Assembly: GCA_902563305.1 (NCBI GenBank) | Contig: CACEWP010000006.1 | Coordinates: forward strand, 1-64,000 | Origin: an uncultured Alphaproteobacteria bacterium | Lineage (GTDB): Bacteria; Pseudomonadota; Alphaproteobacteria; Methylaequorales; Methylaequoraceae | Direction: 5' to 3' | Length of the DNA stretch: 64,000 bases | Shown here: piece by piece, positions 17,727 to 26,002 of the stretch | How positions within the stretch are numbered: position 1 is the first letter of the stretch | Layout of the letters: every line of letters starts with the position of its first letter | The notes under the pieces: model-generated | Database searches by the model: none | Told to the model about the DNA's origin: nothing | The model's input: the letters and a program-made list of their open reading frames with translations, nothing else | Translations under genes and position numbers: made by a program

Positions 17727-18317
17727 TTAGCTCTTTATTTTATATTCCAATTCATTAACATTTCTTTGAAATTTGTCTTTAAGAGATTTATGATTTTTTA
17801 AAAACTTTTTAAAATTCTTACACAAGCCTTTATAATACCATAAAATATCTTCCGGAGTTTGAAAATAATTTTTCCAAAGTTTTTTACCTATCTTATTATG
17901 ATCATTAATCATACAACCGATACTGTGAAGTTTATCGCATAAAATTACTAAAAGAGAAGATTGAGATTTTTTTTGCATATTTTCTAGATATTTCTTTTTT
18001 TTAACCATCCAAAGATCTTGATCCATATTATACTCTTCAAGATCCGAACATTGTTTAACAATATTAAATACCTTAATTCCAAATTTTTTCTTGATAAAAT
18101 TTGATTTTCTTGAGATCTTTTCTAATTCAAAAAAATCGTGAATTAATGCTGCGATTGCCTCATCAGTATTTCCATTATTTTCTATAATTAGGTTACTTAC
18201 TGAAGATAAGTAATTAAAATAAGGAAACTTTATACCTTTTCTAAACTTGTCTTTATAAAAGATGTAAGAAAAATCTAAAGCTTTCTTGTATTGTACTAAG
18301 TCTAATTTCTTTCCCAT
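17727..18317 (-). CDS. HD-domain phosphohydrolase-like protein (RelA/SpoT hydrolase type)
   Basis: A 196-residue protein resembling stand-alone (p)ppGpp-hydrolase-like HD proteins. The line IEEN..TDEAIAALIHDFFE matches the HD motif region, and CDKLHSIG matches the downstream Asp motif. The first metal-binding His of the family (usually in PYxxHL) is replaced by Asn (PYFNYL). The enzyme may therefore be altered or inactive. It is followed by the small membrane protein at 17407-17706 and preceded by a 49-bp gap from the HDAC-like gene. Confidence 0.7.
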   Translation of the reverse strand: MGKKLDLVQYKKALDFSYIFYKDKFRKGIKFPYFNYLSSVSNLIIENNGNTDEAIAALIHDFFELEKISRKSNFIKKKFGIKVFNIVKQCSDLEEYNMDQDLWMVKKKKYLENMQKKSQSSLLVILCDKLHSIGCMINDHNKIGKKLWKNYFQTPEDILWYYKGLCKNFKKFLKNHKSLKDKFQRNVNELEYKIKS

Positions 18318-18366
18318 TGCAATTATTTAATGCATAACAGGATTAATAACAGTATTGGAGTTTATT

Positions 18367-19380
18367 TTAAATGTTTTTATTAAAATTATTTAAAATATCT
18401 ATATGTGCACATGCAGCCAGAGCATTTCCTTCAATATTATAGCCTCCTTCTAAAATTGATAAAACCCTACCATTACAAAACTTTTGTGCTATTGTCATTA
18501 CGATTTCAGTTAGTCTTTTGAACCCTTGATCTGAAATATTAAAACAACCAAGTGGATCATCTTTTCTACTATCAAAACCTGCAGAAATTAGAATAAACTC
18601 TGGCTTAAATTTATTAGCTTTTTTTAATAGTATATTTTTAAAAACACCTAGAATTTTTTTATCTTGAGTTCCACAAGGAAGATGAACATTAATATTAAAA
18701 CCTTTACCTTCACCTTTGCCTTTTCTATTTTCAAAACCTGTTCTTGGATATGCATTAACGTCATGAGTTGAAAAAAAAAGAATTGATGGATCTTTGTAAA
18801 AAAAAAATTCTGTAGAGTTACCATGATGATAGTCCCAATCAACAATTAAAATTTTTTTTAGAAAATATTTTCTTTGTATGTACCTTGCTGCTATTGCAAT
18901 ATGATTATAAAAACAGAAACCTTCATCTTTTCCTGTATTTAGTGCATGATGACCTGGAGGCCGAACAGCACAAAAAACATTTTTAGTGTTTTGATTCATT
19001 ATTTCGTCAACGCCTTGTAAGCATCCTTTAACTGCAAATGCAGAAGATTCTTCACCAATCGGAAAATTTTTCTTTAGTGATTCAATATGTTCTATTGAAT
19101 GAATTGTTTCAATCCATTTTCTTTCGTTGATCTCAATATTAATTTCTCTTAGTAGTAAGTCTAATTTTTTTTTTCTTAAAATATTGAGAATACTAATTAA
19201 TCTGTCAGGACTTTCAGGATGCTCTTTACTGAATAAATGATTAAAAAAAGCTTTATGAGTTAAAATTTGTGTTTGATTTTTTTTAATAATATTAGCTAAA
19301 AGTTTGTTAAACCATTTAATTTTTATAAATGAGGTTATTAGAATAAAAAGACTGACTAATAAAAATACTCTTCTACTCAT
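18367..19380 (-). CDS. Histone deacetylase-like amidohydrolase with N-terminal membrane anchor
   Basis: A 337-residue protein of the HDAC/AcuC/acetylpolyamine amidohydrolase family. Family motifs are complete: HPESPDR, RPPGHHA (catalytic His pair), GFCFYNHIA, the zinc ligands in DWDYHHGN, the third ligand in SAGFDSRKDDPLG, and LEGGYN. The first 20 or so residues form a hydrophobic helix not found in the soluble family members; no good alternative start lies closer to the catalytic core. Substrates of bacterial members are acetylated polyamines or small amides; which one cannot be read here. It is 9 bp downstream of a lipoprotein gene. Confidence 0.88.
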   Translation of the reverse strand: MSRRVFLLVSLFILITSFIKIKWFNKLLANIIKKNQTQILTHKAFFNHLFSKEHPESPDRLISILNILRKKKLDLLLREINIEINERKWIETIHSIEHIESLKKNFPIGEESSAFAVKGCLQGVDEIMNQNTKNVFCAVRPPGHHALNTGKDEGFCFYNHIAIAARYIQRKYFLKKILIVDWDYHHGNSTEFFFYKDPSILFFSTHDVNAYPRTGFENRKGKGEGKGFNINVHLPCGTQDKKILGVFKNILLKKANKFKPEFILISAGFDSRKDDPLGCFNISDQGFKRLTEIVMTIAQKFCNGRVLSILEGGYNIEGNALAACAHIDILNNFNKNI

Positions 19381-19389
19381 GCGAATTAA

Positions 19390-19986
19390 TTATTGCACTA
19401 CTCGAAATACAGATTCATAAGTAGTTTCGTATATTTTCTTAATCAAATTATCTAGAGCTTTTTGTCCGGACTTAATAGCACCATCTTGCAAATTACAATT
19501 TAGAAAGATATTTTTTTCCCAATTCATATTTGAGGATATTTCATTAGTTACATTTCTAGAAGAATTCTCAACTTTAATAGAAATATTTAATGATATTTCG
19601 TATTTTCCAGTATTTCTTTCGGTTTTAAATTTTGAAATACTTTTAAAATTCATAAAAGAGATCTGCGATTCATAACCTTTTTTCTCTATTTCGGACTTCA
19701 AAAGCTTTTTTCCAGTTATTGTATAATCCATAAACATTTCTTTTAACAAATTTTCAATAGATGATCGTAATGGTTCATCAATTTTCAAATTTAGAGCCCA
19801 CGATTCACAATCTTCAGATTTAATATCTTTTATTTGATTTAATTCTTTATCAGAAATATATATTAAATGTTTACCTTCTATTTTGGCAGCTACTGGAGGA
19901 TTTACAGCAAGTATGTTTTGTTTATTAAATTCTTTTGCGCAACCTGCTAATAAAACAAGAAAAAATATTAAAATAAATTTATTCAC
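19390..19986 (-). CDS. Hypothetical lipoprotein, 198 aa
   Basis: The N-terminus has a lipoprotein signal with lipobox LLAGC, so the mature protein is lipid-anchored. The rest is mixed alpha/beta with two Cys (SEDCESW and FLNCNLQ) and no recognised domain; the layout recalls small LptE- or PBP-activator-like lipoproteins, but this is not supported by a motif. It is 9 bp upstream of the HDAC-like gene and probably in one operon with it. Confidence 0.75.
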   Translation of the reverse strand: MNKFILIFFLVLLAGCAKEFNKQNILAVNPPVAAKIEGKHLIYISDKELNQIKDIKSEDCESWALNLKIDEPLRSSIENLLKEMFMDYTITGKKLLKSEIEKKGYESQISFMNFKSISKFKTERNTGKYEISLNISIKVENSSRNVTNEISSNMNWEKNIFLNCNLQDGAIKSGQKALDNLIKKIYETTYESVFRVVQ

Positions 19987-20043
19987 TATAATTTAAATAT
20001 TATGAAAGTTTATTACACTTTACAATTATGAAATTATAAAAAA

Positions 20044-20079
20044 AATACGTGGAAAAATAAATTTATCTCCACGTATTTA
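20044..20079 (-). terminator. Intrinsic terminator after the 40-residue peptide gene
   Basis: A perfect 11-bp stem (AAATACGTGGA with TCCACGTATTT) followed on the minus strand by eight T. It lies 13 bp past the stop of the small gene at 20093-20215 and supports that gene being transcribed on its own. Confidence 0.8.
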
Positions 20080-20092
20080 ATTTCAATGTTTT

Positions 20093-20215
20093 CTAACCTT
20101 TTTTACAAAGTCTGAATCCCCACCTGTTTTCAGAGGTATCCCAAATTCGTTTTGTTTGGTTTGGAATTCTAACGAAAAAATTATTAAACTTAATGATATT
20201 TTTAGTTAATAACAT
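20093..20215 (-). CDS. Basic 40-residue peptide, unknown
   Basis: A short open frame of 40 codons with an ATG 9 nt after a GTGAAAGG ribosome-site-like stretch and a strong terminator behind it. The peptide is basic and aromatic (it contains NNFFVRIPNQTKRIW and ends GFRLCKKG) with one Cys and no signal peptide. A small hairpin (CGCAT..ATGCG, 20261-20275) lies in the leader. The complete unit of leader, start, stop and terminator argues for a real product. It could be a leader peptide, a modified peptide precursor or a small regulator; nothing decides between these. Confidence 0.5.
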   Translation of the reverse strand: MLLTKNIIKFNNFFVRIPNQTKRIWDTSENRWGFRLCKKG

Positions 20216-20489
20216 ACCTTTCACTCCATTGTGTTAAAGTTAATTAGCATGTACTTTTGACGCATGTACGATGCGCCACTTTTAAACCATGTGGATGGTA
20301 AGGTTATAATACTATTAAATAAAGTTATTACAATAACAATTATTTCATTAATAATATCTTCTTCATCTTTGTATTAATTAAATTAAAAATTATTAAAATA
20401 AATTGTTATTTTTATAAAAAGTAAAATAGATTAGTAATATTAAGTATAAAATTGGATACCATAATAGATTAATGCACTCAAGAGGATGA

Positions 20490-20852
20490 ATGATTAAAAT
20501 TTTTTTTCTTATTTTATCTTTTTCATTCCCAGTCAATTCTGGCGAAATTGACGGAAAAGGGGTAATTTGTAATATATATGGAGATACCATAGGTTATTTT
20601 TTTGACGCTGATAGGGCTTATGAATATAAGATTTCTGGGGGAAAAGAGGGTTTAGAAATTGTTAAAAAAGATATTGGCAAATACATTACGAATGAAAATT
20701 CTATTTTTATAAACGAAATTAAAATAAATAGAAAAAACTTAAATTATCAGAAATACTCGTCTTTTAGAGGAGAGTGTGAGGCGTATGAAGATTTTGATTC
20801 TTTTAAAAAAGGTTTTGATATAGAAAAATTAATAAAGGACAATAAAATATAG
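20490..20852 (+). CDS. Hypothetical exported protein, 120 aa
   Basis: A signal peptide (MIKIFFLILSFSFPVNS) precedes a mature part that opens with a GKGVICNIYG motif and ends with a second Cys (RGECEAY), suggesting one disulfide. The same GKG-x-x-C opening and spacing occur in the exported protein at 23965-24426, so the two look like distant paralogues. The stop overlaps the GTG start of the DUF2721 gene. Function unknown. Confidence 0.7.
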   Translation: MIKIFFLILSFSFPVNSGEIDGKGVICNIYGDTIGYFFDADRAYEYKISGGKEGLEIVKKDIGKYITNENSIFINEIKINRKNLNYQKYSSFRGECEAYEDFDSFKKGFDIEKLIKDNKI

Positions 20853-21271
20853 TGAATGAATTTAATTTGACTTATGCAGCATTTCTTTTTCCTGCAATTC
20901 CACTTATGATGCTTACTTTTGGAAATAGATGGATTTCTATTAGCAAATTGATTAGACAAATGCATTATGATTTTTTAGACAAAAAAAAAAAAAGAAGCGA
21001 GTCAGCTTCTAAATATCTTGCACAAATTAGAATTTTAAATCAAAGATTACATTATGTTAAATACATGCAGTTATTCTCAGGAACATCCTTTATACTAAAT
21101 CTTTTTACGATCCTATTGGGAATGAGTGGGAATAATTATTCTAAATACCTATTTGCACTTGCTTTGATCTTTTTTTCTATTGCTTTGTTTATTTTCTTAA
21201 TTGAAATTAATCTTAGTAGTAAAGCATTGAAAACCCACTTGGAAGATATTGAGTACAAAGAAAATAATTAA
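20852..21271 (+). CDS. DUF2721-like membrane protein
   Basis: A 139-residue protein with three predicted membrane helices (about residues 5-25, 70-92 and 97-120). The first is followed by a basic stretch beginning NRWISISKLIRQMHYDFL, which fits the small DUF2721 family of unknown function. The GTG start overlaps the stop of the preceding gene (TAGTG), so the two are coupled. Confidence 0.72.
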   Translation: MNEFNLTYAAFLFPAIPLMMLTFGNRWISISKLIRQMHYDFLDKKKKRSESASKYLAQIRILNQRLHYVKYMQLFSGTSFILNLFTILLGMSGNNYSKYLFALALIFFSIALFIFLIEINLSSKALKTHLEDIEYKENN

Positions 21272-21330
21272 AATTTTTTTTAGTATTAAATTTGTCTTGT
21301 GTTTTTTTTATTTAACATTAAAAAACTATT

Positions 21331-21972
21331 ATGAATTATTTTTCATCAGACAAAACTTTTGTGTTTTTGTTTATCCTCTTGGTATTAATTTCTAACCCAA
21401 TTTTTTCAAACGATTTTAGTTCGAGAGATAATTTCGATAAAGTTCTAAAAGGCTTTTACAAGAATGACATTTACAAATGTAACTATATTAATAAATCATG
21501 GAGTACTGGTTTTGAAGAATATCCCTATGGTATGGTTGTTAACAGCGGTGCATTCTCAAATATACTTGTATTTACAAACAGAAATATCGTTGGAACTTTG
21601 TGGCCAAATATTGGAGAAATATCTGTTGAACGTGGTGTAAGAAAATATCAGCTGTGGAAAAAGAACAAAAACGATGAATATAACCTTTTAAATTCTGATT
21701 ATTTAGAAGATTCAAATAGTGCTGATATTGATTTAAAGTCTAAAACTGATGAAAGTTACAAAACGTATTTTGATAAAAACACTCTAAAAATTAACATCAA
21801 ACATTGGATCACTGATTTCTACAGCTGTGAAATTATTGAATCATCAAGATTTGCAAAAAAGAAGCTCATAGATATTTTTGTAAATCAAAATGAGTATGTA
21901 AAAAAAGATTTTGCGTATAGAGAAAAAAATCCTAGTTTGTTTAACAATAAAATTGAGTTACTACCAAATTAA
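21331..21972 (+). CDS. Hypothetical exported protein, 213 aa
   Basis: An N-terminal hydrophobic signal (VFLFILLVLISNPIFS) is followed by a soluble, aromatic-rich mature part with two cysteines (YKCNY and YSCEI). I recognise no family. It stands alone with 60 bp upstream and 217 bp downstream; the downstream stretch contains no gene I can support. Confidence 0.7.
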   Translation: MNYFSSDKTFVFLFILLVLISNPIFSNDFSSRDNFDKVLKGFYKNDIYKCNYINKSWSTGFEEYPYGMVVNSGAFSNILVFTNRNIVGTLWPNIGEISVERGVRKYQLWKKNKNDEYNLLNSDYLEDSNSADIDLKSKTDESYKTYFDKNTLKINIKHWITDFYSCEIIESSRFAKKKLIDIFVNQNEYVKKDFAYREKNPSLFNNKIELLPN

Positions 21973-22189
21973 AATGTGGTAGAAATGTGGTATAATTCTT
22001 AAAAATACCCTGAAAAGAAAGAATCTTTACGGTATATAAGCGAATACTAAATTTACAGGATATATATTACTTTTTTTAAATTTTTAGTACGAATTAGAGC
22101 TGATCCTCCTTGATAAAGTATAAATCTTCTTTAAAAAAGGGGTATTAGATATTTATAAATAATGACTTTGATGTTAAGAAGTGAAAAGA

Positions 22190-22390
22190 TTAAACTTTTA
22201 AATTGACTGCTGCGTTTTTTCCATTTTCCTCAGCAATCTCAAATGTTATATCTTGACCCTCTTCTAAATTATCAATTCCAGAATTTTTTAAAGCGGTTTT
22301 ATGAACAAAAACGTCTTTTGAACCATCTTCAGGCTGGATGAAACCATAACCTTTTTTAAAATTAAACCACTTAACTTTACCTTTTATCAT
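22190..22390 (-). CDS. Cold-shock domain protein (CspA family)
   Basis: A 66-residue single-domain RNA/DNA-binding protein. RNP1 (KGYGFIQ) and RNP2 (DVFVHKTAL) are intact, and length and sequence fit the CspA family. Members melt RNA secondary structure in the cytoplasm and are often induced by cold or growth changes. A purine-rich ribosome site (AAGGAG-like) lies before the ATG. Confidence 0.95.
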   Translation of the reverse strand: MIKGKVKWFNFKKGYGFIQPEDGSKDVFVHKTALKNSGIDNLEEGQDITFEIAEENGKNAAVNLKV

Positions 22391-22596
22391 TATACTCCTT
22401 ATTTTAAAGTTTATTTAGTAACATTATGTTCTAAATTCATCAAATAAACTGAATTGATTCCGTACGATATTTCAAGATGAGATATTATTATAGTATTCAA
22501 TAACATTTTATTTATAGCTTTTATATTATACATTATTAGATAGTTCTATAAAATAAAAAAGCAATATTTAATTAAAAATAAAGTTTTAATGTGAAA

Positions 22597-22642
22597 CCAC
22601 CTTGCTTTTGCTTCAATCTAAGGATTTACTGTTACAAGGTGG
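22597..22642. other. Isolated hairpin, possible small RNA or regulatory element
   Basis: CCACCTTG is paired with CAAGGTGG across a 30-nt loop, in an otherwise AT-only intergenic stretch between the cold-shock gene and a short plus-strand operon. There is no T-run for a terminator directly after it. It could be a leader structure for the operon starting at 22677. Confidence 0.35.
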
Positions 22643-22676
22643 CTAATTTATTTTATATCTTTTTTAAACTTTTAAA

Positions 22677-23024
22677 ATGGTAATCCTTTTTTATTTTATG
22701 TGTTTTACTTTTTTCTCCACGGAATCTAATGACTTCTGCAATGTTGAAAATCTGTTATTGAATACTAAGGTTAAAAACTGCAAAAAAAATCAGATATTAT
22801 TTGGAAACATTGATTTTAATAGTAAAATTTCTAAATTAGAATTTGAGTATAATGATGAATTTAATGTAAAAATCCCAGTAATTTATAAAAACGAAATAGT
22901 CTTATTCATTAAAAAAAATTGTCGCAAAGATAATATGAAAATTAAAACCATTACAAATTTGATTCCAAATACCAACATTAATTTATATAGCAATAGAGTT
23001 ATTGTTTCTTGTATATTTAAGTGA
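22677..23024 (+). CDS. Hypothetical exported protein, 115 aa
   Basis: A hydrophobic N-terminus (VILFYFMCFTFFSTES) acts as a likely signal peptide. The mature part has four cysteines (NDFCNVE, VKNCKKN, KNCRKD and VSCIFK), consistent with two disulfides. The last base of the stop overlaps the ATG of the next small gene (TGATG). No family recognised. Confidence 0.6.
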   Translation: MVILFYFMCFTFFSTESNDFCNVENLLLNTKVKNCKKNQILFGNIDFNSKISKLEFEYNDEFNVKIPVIYKNEIVLFIKKNCRKDNMKIKTITNLIPNTNINLYSNRVIVSCIFK

Positions 23025-23167
23025 TGGAAAAAGATAAACAAATTTTTTTAAGAGTTTGCAGAAAATGTGATGCTCCATTGCCATATAGGCCGGATACTCT
23101 AAACTATTTTAATAATAGTAAAATTATTTGTGATGACTGTTTGGAAATTATGACAAGTGAGAATTAG
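23024..23167 (+). CDS. 47-residue zinc-ribbon protein
   Basis: A short frame with two CxxC knuckles, VCRKCD near residues 12-17 and ICDDCL near 35-40, spaced as in zinc ribbons. Its start overlaps the upstream stop and its end overlaps the start of a second tiny CxxC protein, so three genes are translationally chained. It probably binds zinc and contacts RNA, DNA or another protein; no partner is evident. Confidence 0.6.
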   Translation: MEKDKQIFLRVCRKCDAPLPYRPDTLNYFNNSKIICDDCLEIMTSEN

Positions 23168-23339
23168 AGAAACCAGAAACTGTTTTAAATGTGATAAATT
23201 ATTTTCCGAATTGTTTAGATGTAAATTTGATGAATCTGGAAATTGGGTTTTTTTATGCAAAACATGTCTTGAACACTCAAAGATAAATAATTTATTTTAT
23301 CAATATGGAGGAACATGGAAATCAAAAAAAAAAAAATAG
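23157..23339 (+). CDS. 60-residue zinc-ribbon protein
   Basis: It begins with a GTG inside the end of the previous zinc-ribbon gene. Two knuckles, NCFKCDK near residue 8 and LCKTCLE near 33, make a zinc-binding pair, and the tail is lysine-rich. It is similar in layout to its neighbour but not a close copy. It precedes the SRAP gene by 9 bp, so it may belong to a DNA-repair-related operon. Confidence 0.6.
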   Translation: MRIRETRNCFKCDKLFSELFRCKFDESGNWVFLCKTCLEHSKINNLFYQYGGTWKSKKKK

Positions 23340-23348
23340 GTTAGACTT

Positions 23349-23906
23349 ATGTGTGGTAGATATGCTTTGTTTTCTCAAAAAAGGTTTGAATTAAAATTTA
23401 AGTCTAATATTAATAAAAATTACAATATTTCTCCTGGCCAAAAAGCTGTAGTTATTAATGAAGAAAACAGTCTTAAAGCAATGAACTGGGGAATTAAGCC
23501 TAATTGGAAAAAAACAAATATAATTAATGCACGATTAGAAACGCTAAATCTAAAAAAAACCTTTTATAATACAAAAAGATGCGTTTTTATTGCTGACGGT
23601 TATTTCGAATGGCAACGTAACTCTGGATTAAAAATTCCTTTTTTCCATTATTTAATAGACAAATTTTTATATTTTGCTGGAATATACGATTCCAGTGGTT
23701 GTTGTATTGTAACTATGAATAGTTTTGACTATCTTTCAAATATTCATTCAAGACAACCTTTTTTTTTGCAGGAAAACCAGATAAACCAGTGGCTTAATAA
23801 AAATATTAAATCTAGCGCTTTCAATGAAATTATAAATTTTCATAAAGTATCTACAAAAGTTAATATGGCCTGGAATAATTCTTCTGATTTAATAATGGAA
23901 AGTTAG
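23349..23906 (+). CDS. SRAP/YedK-family abasic-site protein
   Basis: A 185-residue member of the SOS response-associated peptidase family. It begins MCGRYALF, so the Cys2 exposed after Met removal can form a thiazolidine link to abasic sites in single-stranded DNA. Further family residues seen are the NARLET segment, the catalytic-type ADGYFEW and a late NIHSRQPFF region where the family has H-x-R-M-P. It is slightly shorter than the usual 210-230 residues. It lies in a cluster with an alkyltransferase (24688), which fits DNA repair. Confidence 0.88.
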   Translation: MCGRYALFSQKRFELKFKSNINKNYNISPGQKAVVINEENSLKAMNWGIKPNWKKTNIINARLETLNLKKTFYNTKRCVFIADGYFEWQRNSGLKIPFFHYLIDKFLYFAGIYDSSGCCIVTMNSFDYLSNIHSRQPFFLQENQINQWLNKNIKSSAFNEIINFHKVSTKVNMAWNNSSDLIMES

Positions 23907-23964
23907 TATGATAAAAATATATATAAAAAACATAATCCAATATTTTAAAAGAATCTCATTAGTA

Positions 23965-24426
23965 ATGATTAAATTCAAAATTATTTTAATATCATCATTT
24001 TTTTTAATTTTTAATTATTCATATAGTTCGCCAGTTGGGAAAGGGTTGTCATGTATTATTAAGAATAAAAAAGATTTAGCGAATTTTGAGGATTTTCGTG
24101 GACTTTTTTTTGAGACTAATGAATCTGTTCGTGTTGTAATTTTCAAAAATAAGAATAATTCTCTAAAAATTATATCAAAACAAACTCCATTTAGAGCTAC
24201 AAACAGTGATATTAACTTTAAAATTAAATTTATTTGGTATGGAAATATTTCATTTGAGAACTTTGTTTTAGATAGAAAGTCGTTAACACTCCATCAAAAA
24301 ATTGATAATCAATCTAATAAATTTGAATGTAAAGTCTTAAATGGTGAATTTATGAATGAAATGAATCAGTTTAAATCTGAATTTCAAATCAAATTAAAAA
24401 ATGATTTAAAAAATAATAAAATTTAA
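23965..24426 (+). CDS. Hypothetical exported protein, about 153 aa
   Basis: I chose the ATG at 23965 because it gives a normal signal peptide (MIKFKIILISSFFLIFNYSY); an in-frame ATG at 23908 would add 19 residues. The mature part opens with VGKGLSCIIKN and has a late NKFECKV Cys, the same plan as the protein at 20490-20852. Unknown function; small disulfide-bearing periplasmic proteins of this type recur in this region. Confidence 0.65.
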   Translation: MIKFKIILISSFFLIFNYSYSSPVGKGLSCIIKNKKDLANFEDFRGLFFETNESVRVVIFKNKNNSLKIISKQTPFRATNSDINFKIKFIWYGNISFENFVLDRKSLTLHQKIDNQSNKFECKVLNGEFMNEMNQFKSEFQIKLKNDLKNNKI

Positions 24427-24427
24427 T

Positions 24428-24691
24428 ATGACAAAAGGAAACAATAAAATTGATATTAATTCTAAAATTGACTTTTGGCGTTGGTTAGGCTTCGGTCTGG
24501 CCGTTTTAGGTGCGTATATTCTAGGAAGTGCGGAACTAAGATCTCAGTGGATAGGTTGGACAATATGCAGTATTTCTTGTTTTATTTGGATCATTATGGG
24601 TATTAAAGATAAAGACACACCTAGAACACTTATGGAAATAATGTATTTACTAATTGGTATAAGAGCTATAATTAATTGGTTAAATTTATGA
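24428..24691 (+). CDS. Small membrane protein, 87 aa
   Basis: Three short hydrophobic segments (about residues 20-37, 42-60 and 68-85) separated by charged loops. No family recognised. It starts 1 bp after the exported protein gene and its stop overlaps the ATG of the alkyltransferase gene, so it is in the same operon. Confidence 0.6.
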   Translation: MTKGNNKIDINSKIDFWRWLGFGLAVLGAYILGSAELRSQWIGWTICSISCFIWIIMGIKDKDTPRTLMEIMYLLIGIRAIINWLNL

Positions 24692-24999
24692 TGATTAGAA
24701 AAGGAACCCTTTTTCAAAAAAAAGTATGGAATGAGGTGAAAAAAATTCCTGTCGGAGAAGTCCGTACTTACAAACAAATTGCAATATCTATTGGGTGTCC
24801 AAACTCCTATCGGGCAGTCGGAAATGCATGCGCCAAAAACTCGAATCCTCAGAAAATACCATGTCATAGAGTAATTAGGACTAATAATGATCTTGGAGGG
24901 TATAGCCTAAAAGGTGGAAAAATTAAAAAAAAAGAAATTCTTAAATCAGAAGGGTTTAAGTTTGATAAGCAATTAAGATTTAAAATCAGACACTATTGA
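24688..24999 (+). CDS. Methylated-DNA-cysteine methyltransferase domain protein
   Basis: A 103-residue protein equal to the C-terminal catalytic domain of Ogt/AGT. It has the helix-turn-helix (VRTYKQIA and SYRAVGNA), the active-site PCHRVI with its Cys, and the GGYSLKGG strand. The N-terminal domain of full-length Ogt is missing, as in short alkyltransferase-type proteins, but unlike alkyltransferase-like proteins it keeps the Cys. I use ATG 24688, overlapping the preceding stop; a TTG at 24676 is less likely. It removes alkyl groups from guanine O6 in DNA. Its 3' end overlaps the convergent DUF1826 gene by 14 bp. Confidence 0.85.
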   Translation: MMIRKGTLFQKKVWNEVKKIPVGEVRTYKQIAISIGCPNSYRAVGNACAKNSNPQKIPCHRVIRTNNDLGGYSLKGGKIKKKEILKSEGFKFDKQLRFKIRHY

Positions 25000-25624
25000 A
25001 TTTGATAATATTATCTAAGAATGATGAATCATCCAATCTCATTAAAATGGAGGATTTTTTGTTTAATGCAGAATTAGGAGTCCTATGAAGTATACCTTTT
25101 TGCCCACCCCGAAAGATTGATATATCCCAATTATTTAAAAATTGCAGAGCAGATTTATCTTTAACAATTTCATTATTTGGTTTTCCCTCAATAAATGCAT
25201 TCCTATCAGCCGCATTATTTGGTAAAATTTCAGTTCCTTTACCAGCATACGTAACCAACAATCTAAATGGTACCATATCAACATGGTATCGTTTGCAACC
25301 CCTTTCTGATCCAAGCCAGTAACTAATTCGATCTTGATTTTGAAAAGAACAAAATATTTTACATACTTTGCTCATGTCATCTAACCACCTCTCATAAAAA
25401 GGATCGCATTTAATATCATTCGATATTTTTTTTTCCAAAAGTTCATGAATATTTTTTTTAGCACTACTTAGAGTAACATAACCGAATATCGAAAAAGGAA
25501 ATGAGTTAAACTTTTTAAAGAAGAGATCTGATCTTTGGGGTGCTTTTCTTTCAAATATTCCTATTTGGTCTTTTCCATTTTTAAAGTCTGTTAATGATTC
25601 AACATTATCATAATAATGAATCAT
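24986..25624 (-). CDS. DUF1826 protein
   Basis: A 212-residue protein. The family core GCKRYHVDMVPFRLLVTYAGKGTEILPN, with its His-x-Asp and later HRTPN, looks like a metal-site arrangement. The family is of unknown function but is commonly seen beside zinc-uptake genes. It is the third gene of an operon headed by a TonB receptor with a Zur-like operator, and this is the main support for a zinc-related role. Confidence 0.75.
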   Translation of the reverse strand: MIHYYDNVESLTDFKNGKDQIGIFERKAPQRSDLFFKKFNSFPFSIFGYVTLSSAKKNIHELLEKKISNDIKCDPFYERWLDDMSKVCKIFCSFQNQDRISYWLGSERGCKRYHVDMVPFRLLVTYAGKGTEILPNNAADRNAFIEGKPNNEIVKDKSALQFLNNWDISIFRGGQKGILHRTPNSALNKKSSILMRLDDSSFLDNIIKFNSV

Positions 25625-25630
25625 TTTCTA

Positions 25631-25996
25631 CTATATCATCTCTGATAACAGAAGAGAGGTGTTAAATAAATAAAGTATACTAGATAAAACAATATTATAT
25701 TTAATTTTCTTCTTTGTTGTTTCACATTCTTCTTCGGTGCAACAATCTGCTGCTACAACACATTTGATTTTTCTGTTATAAACTTCTAATGAAATAATTA
25801 GAGAGAAAATTAAAGAAGTGAAGATAAAAAGAAAGAGTTCAGCTTTTTCTAAAAACTCAAAATTTAAAGCAAAAGATTCAAAAATAAAAATATTACTTAA
25901 AACTGAGCTTAGTCCGATTAAAAAGGGGAACCCGCAACATATTAAATGCGTTAGACACGATAGCATTAATAGATATGACGAGTAAAACTTAAACAT
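25631..25996 (-). CDS. MerC/MerT-like small membrane protein with Cys pairs
   Basis: A 121-residue protein with about four membrane helices. The first carries LICCGFPFLIG, the vicinal cysteines typical of Mer-type metal carriers. A cytosolic or periplasmic loop has VVAADCCTEEECETT, another Cys cluster. It lies 6 bp from both its neighbours between the TonB receptor and DUF1826. I infer transport or handling of a soft metal ion such as zinc across the inner membrane. Confidence 0.65.
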   Translation of the reverse strand: MFKFYSSYLLMLSCLTHLICCGFPFLIGLSSVLSNIFIFESFALNFEFLEKAELFLFIFTSLIFSLIISLEVYNRKIKCVVAADCCTEEECETTKKKIKYNIVLSSILYLFNTSLLLSEMI

Positions 25997-26002
25997 TGTT
26001 AG

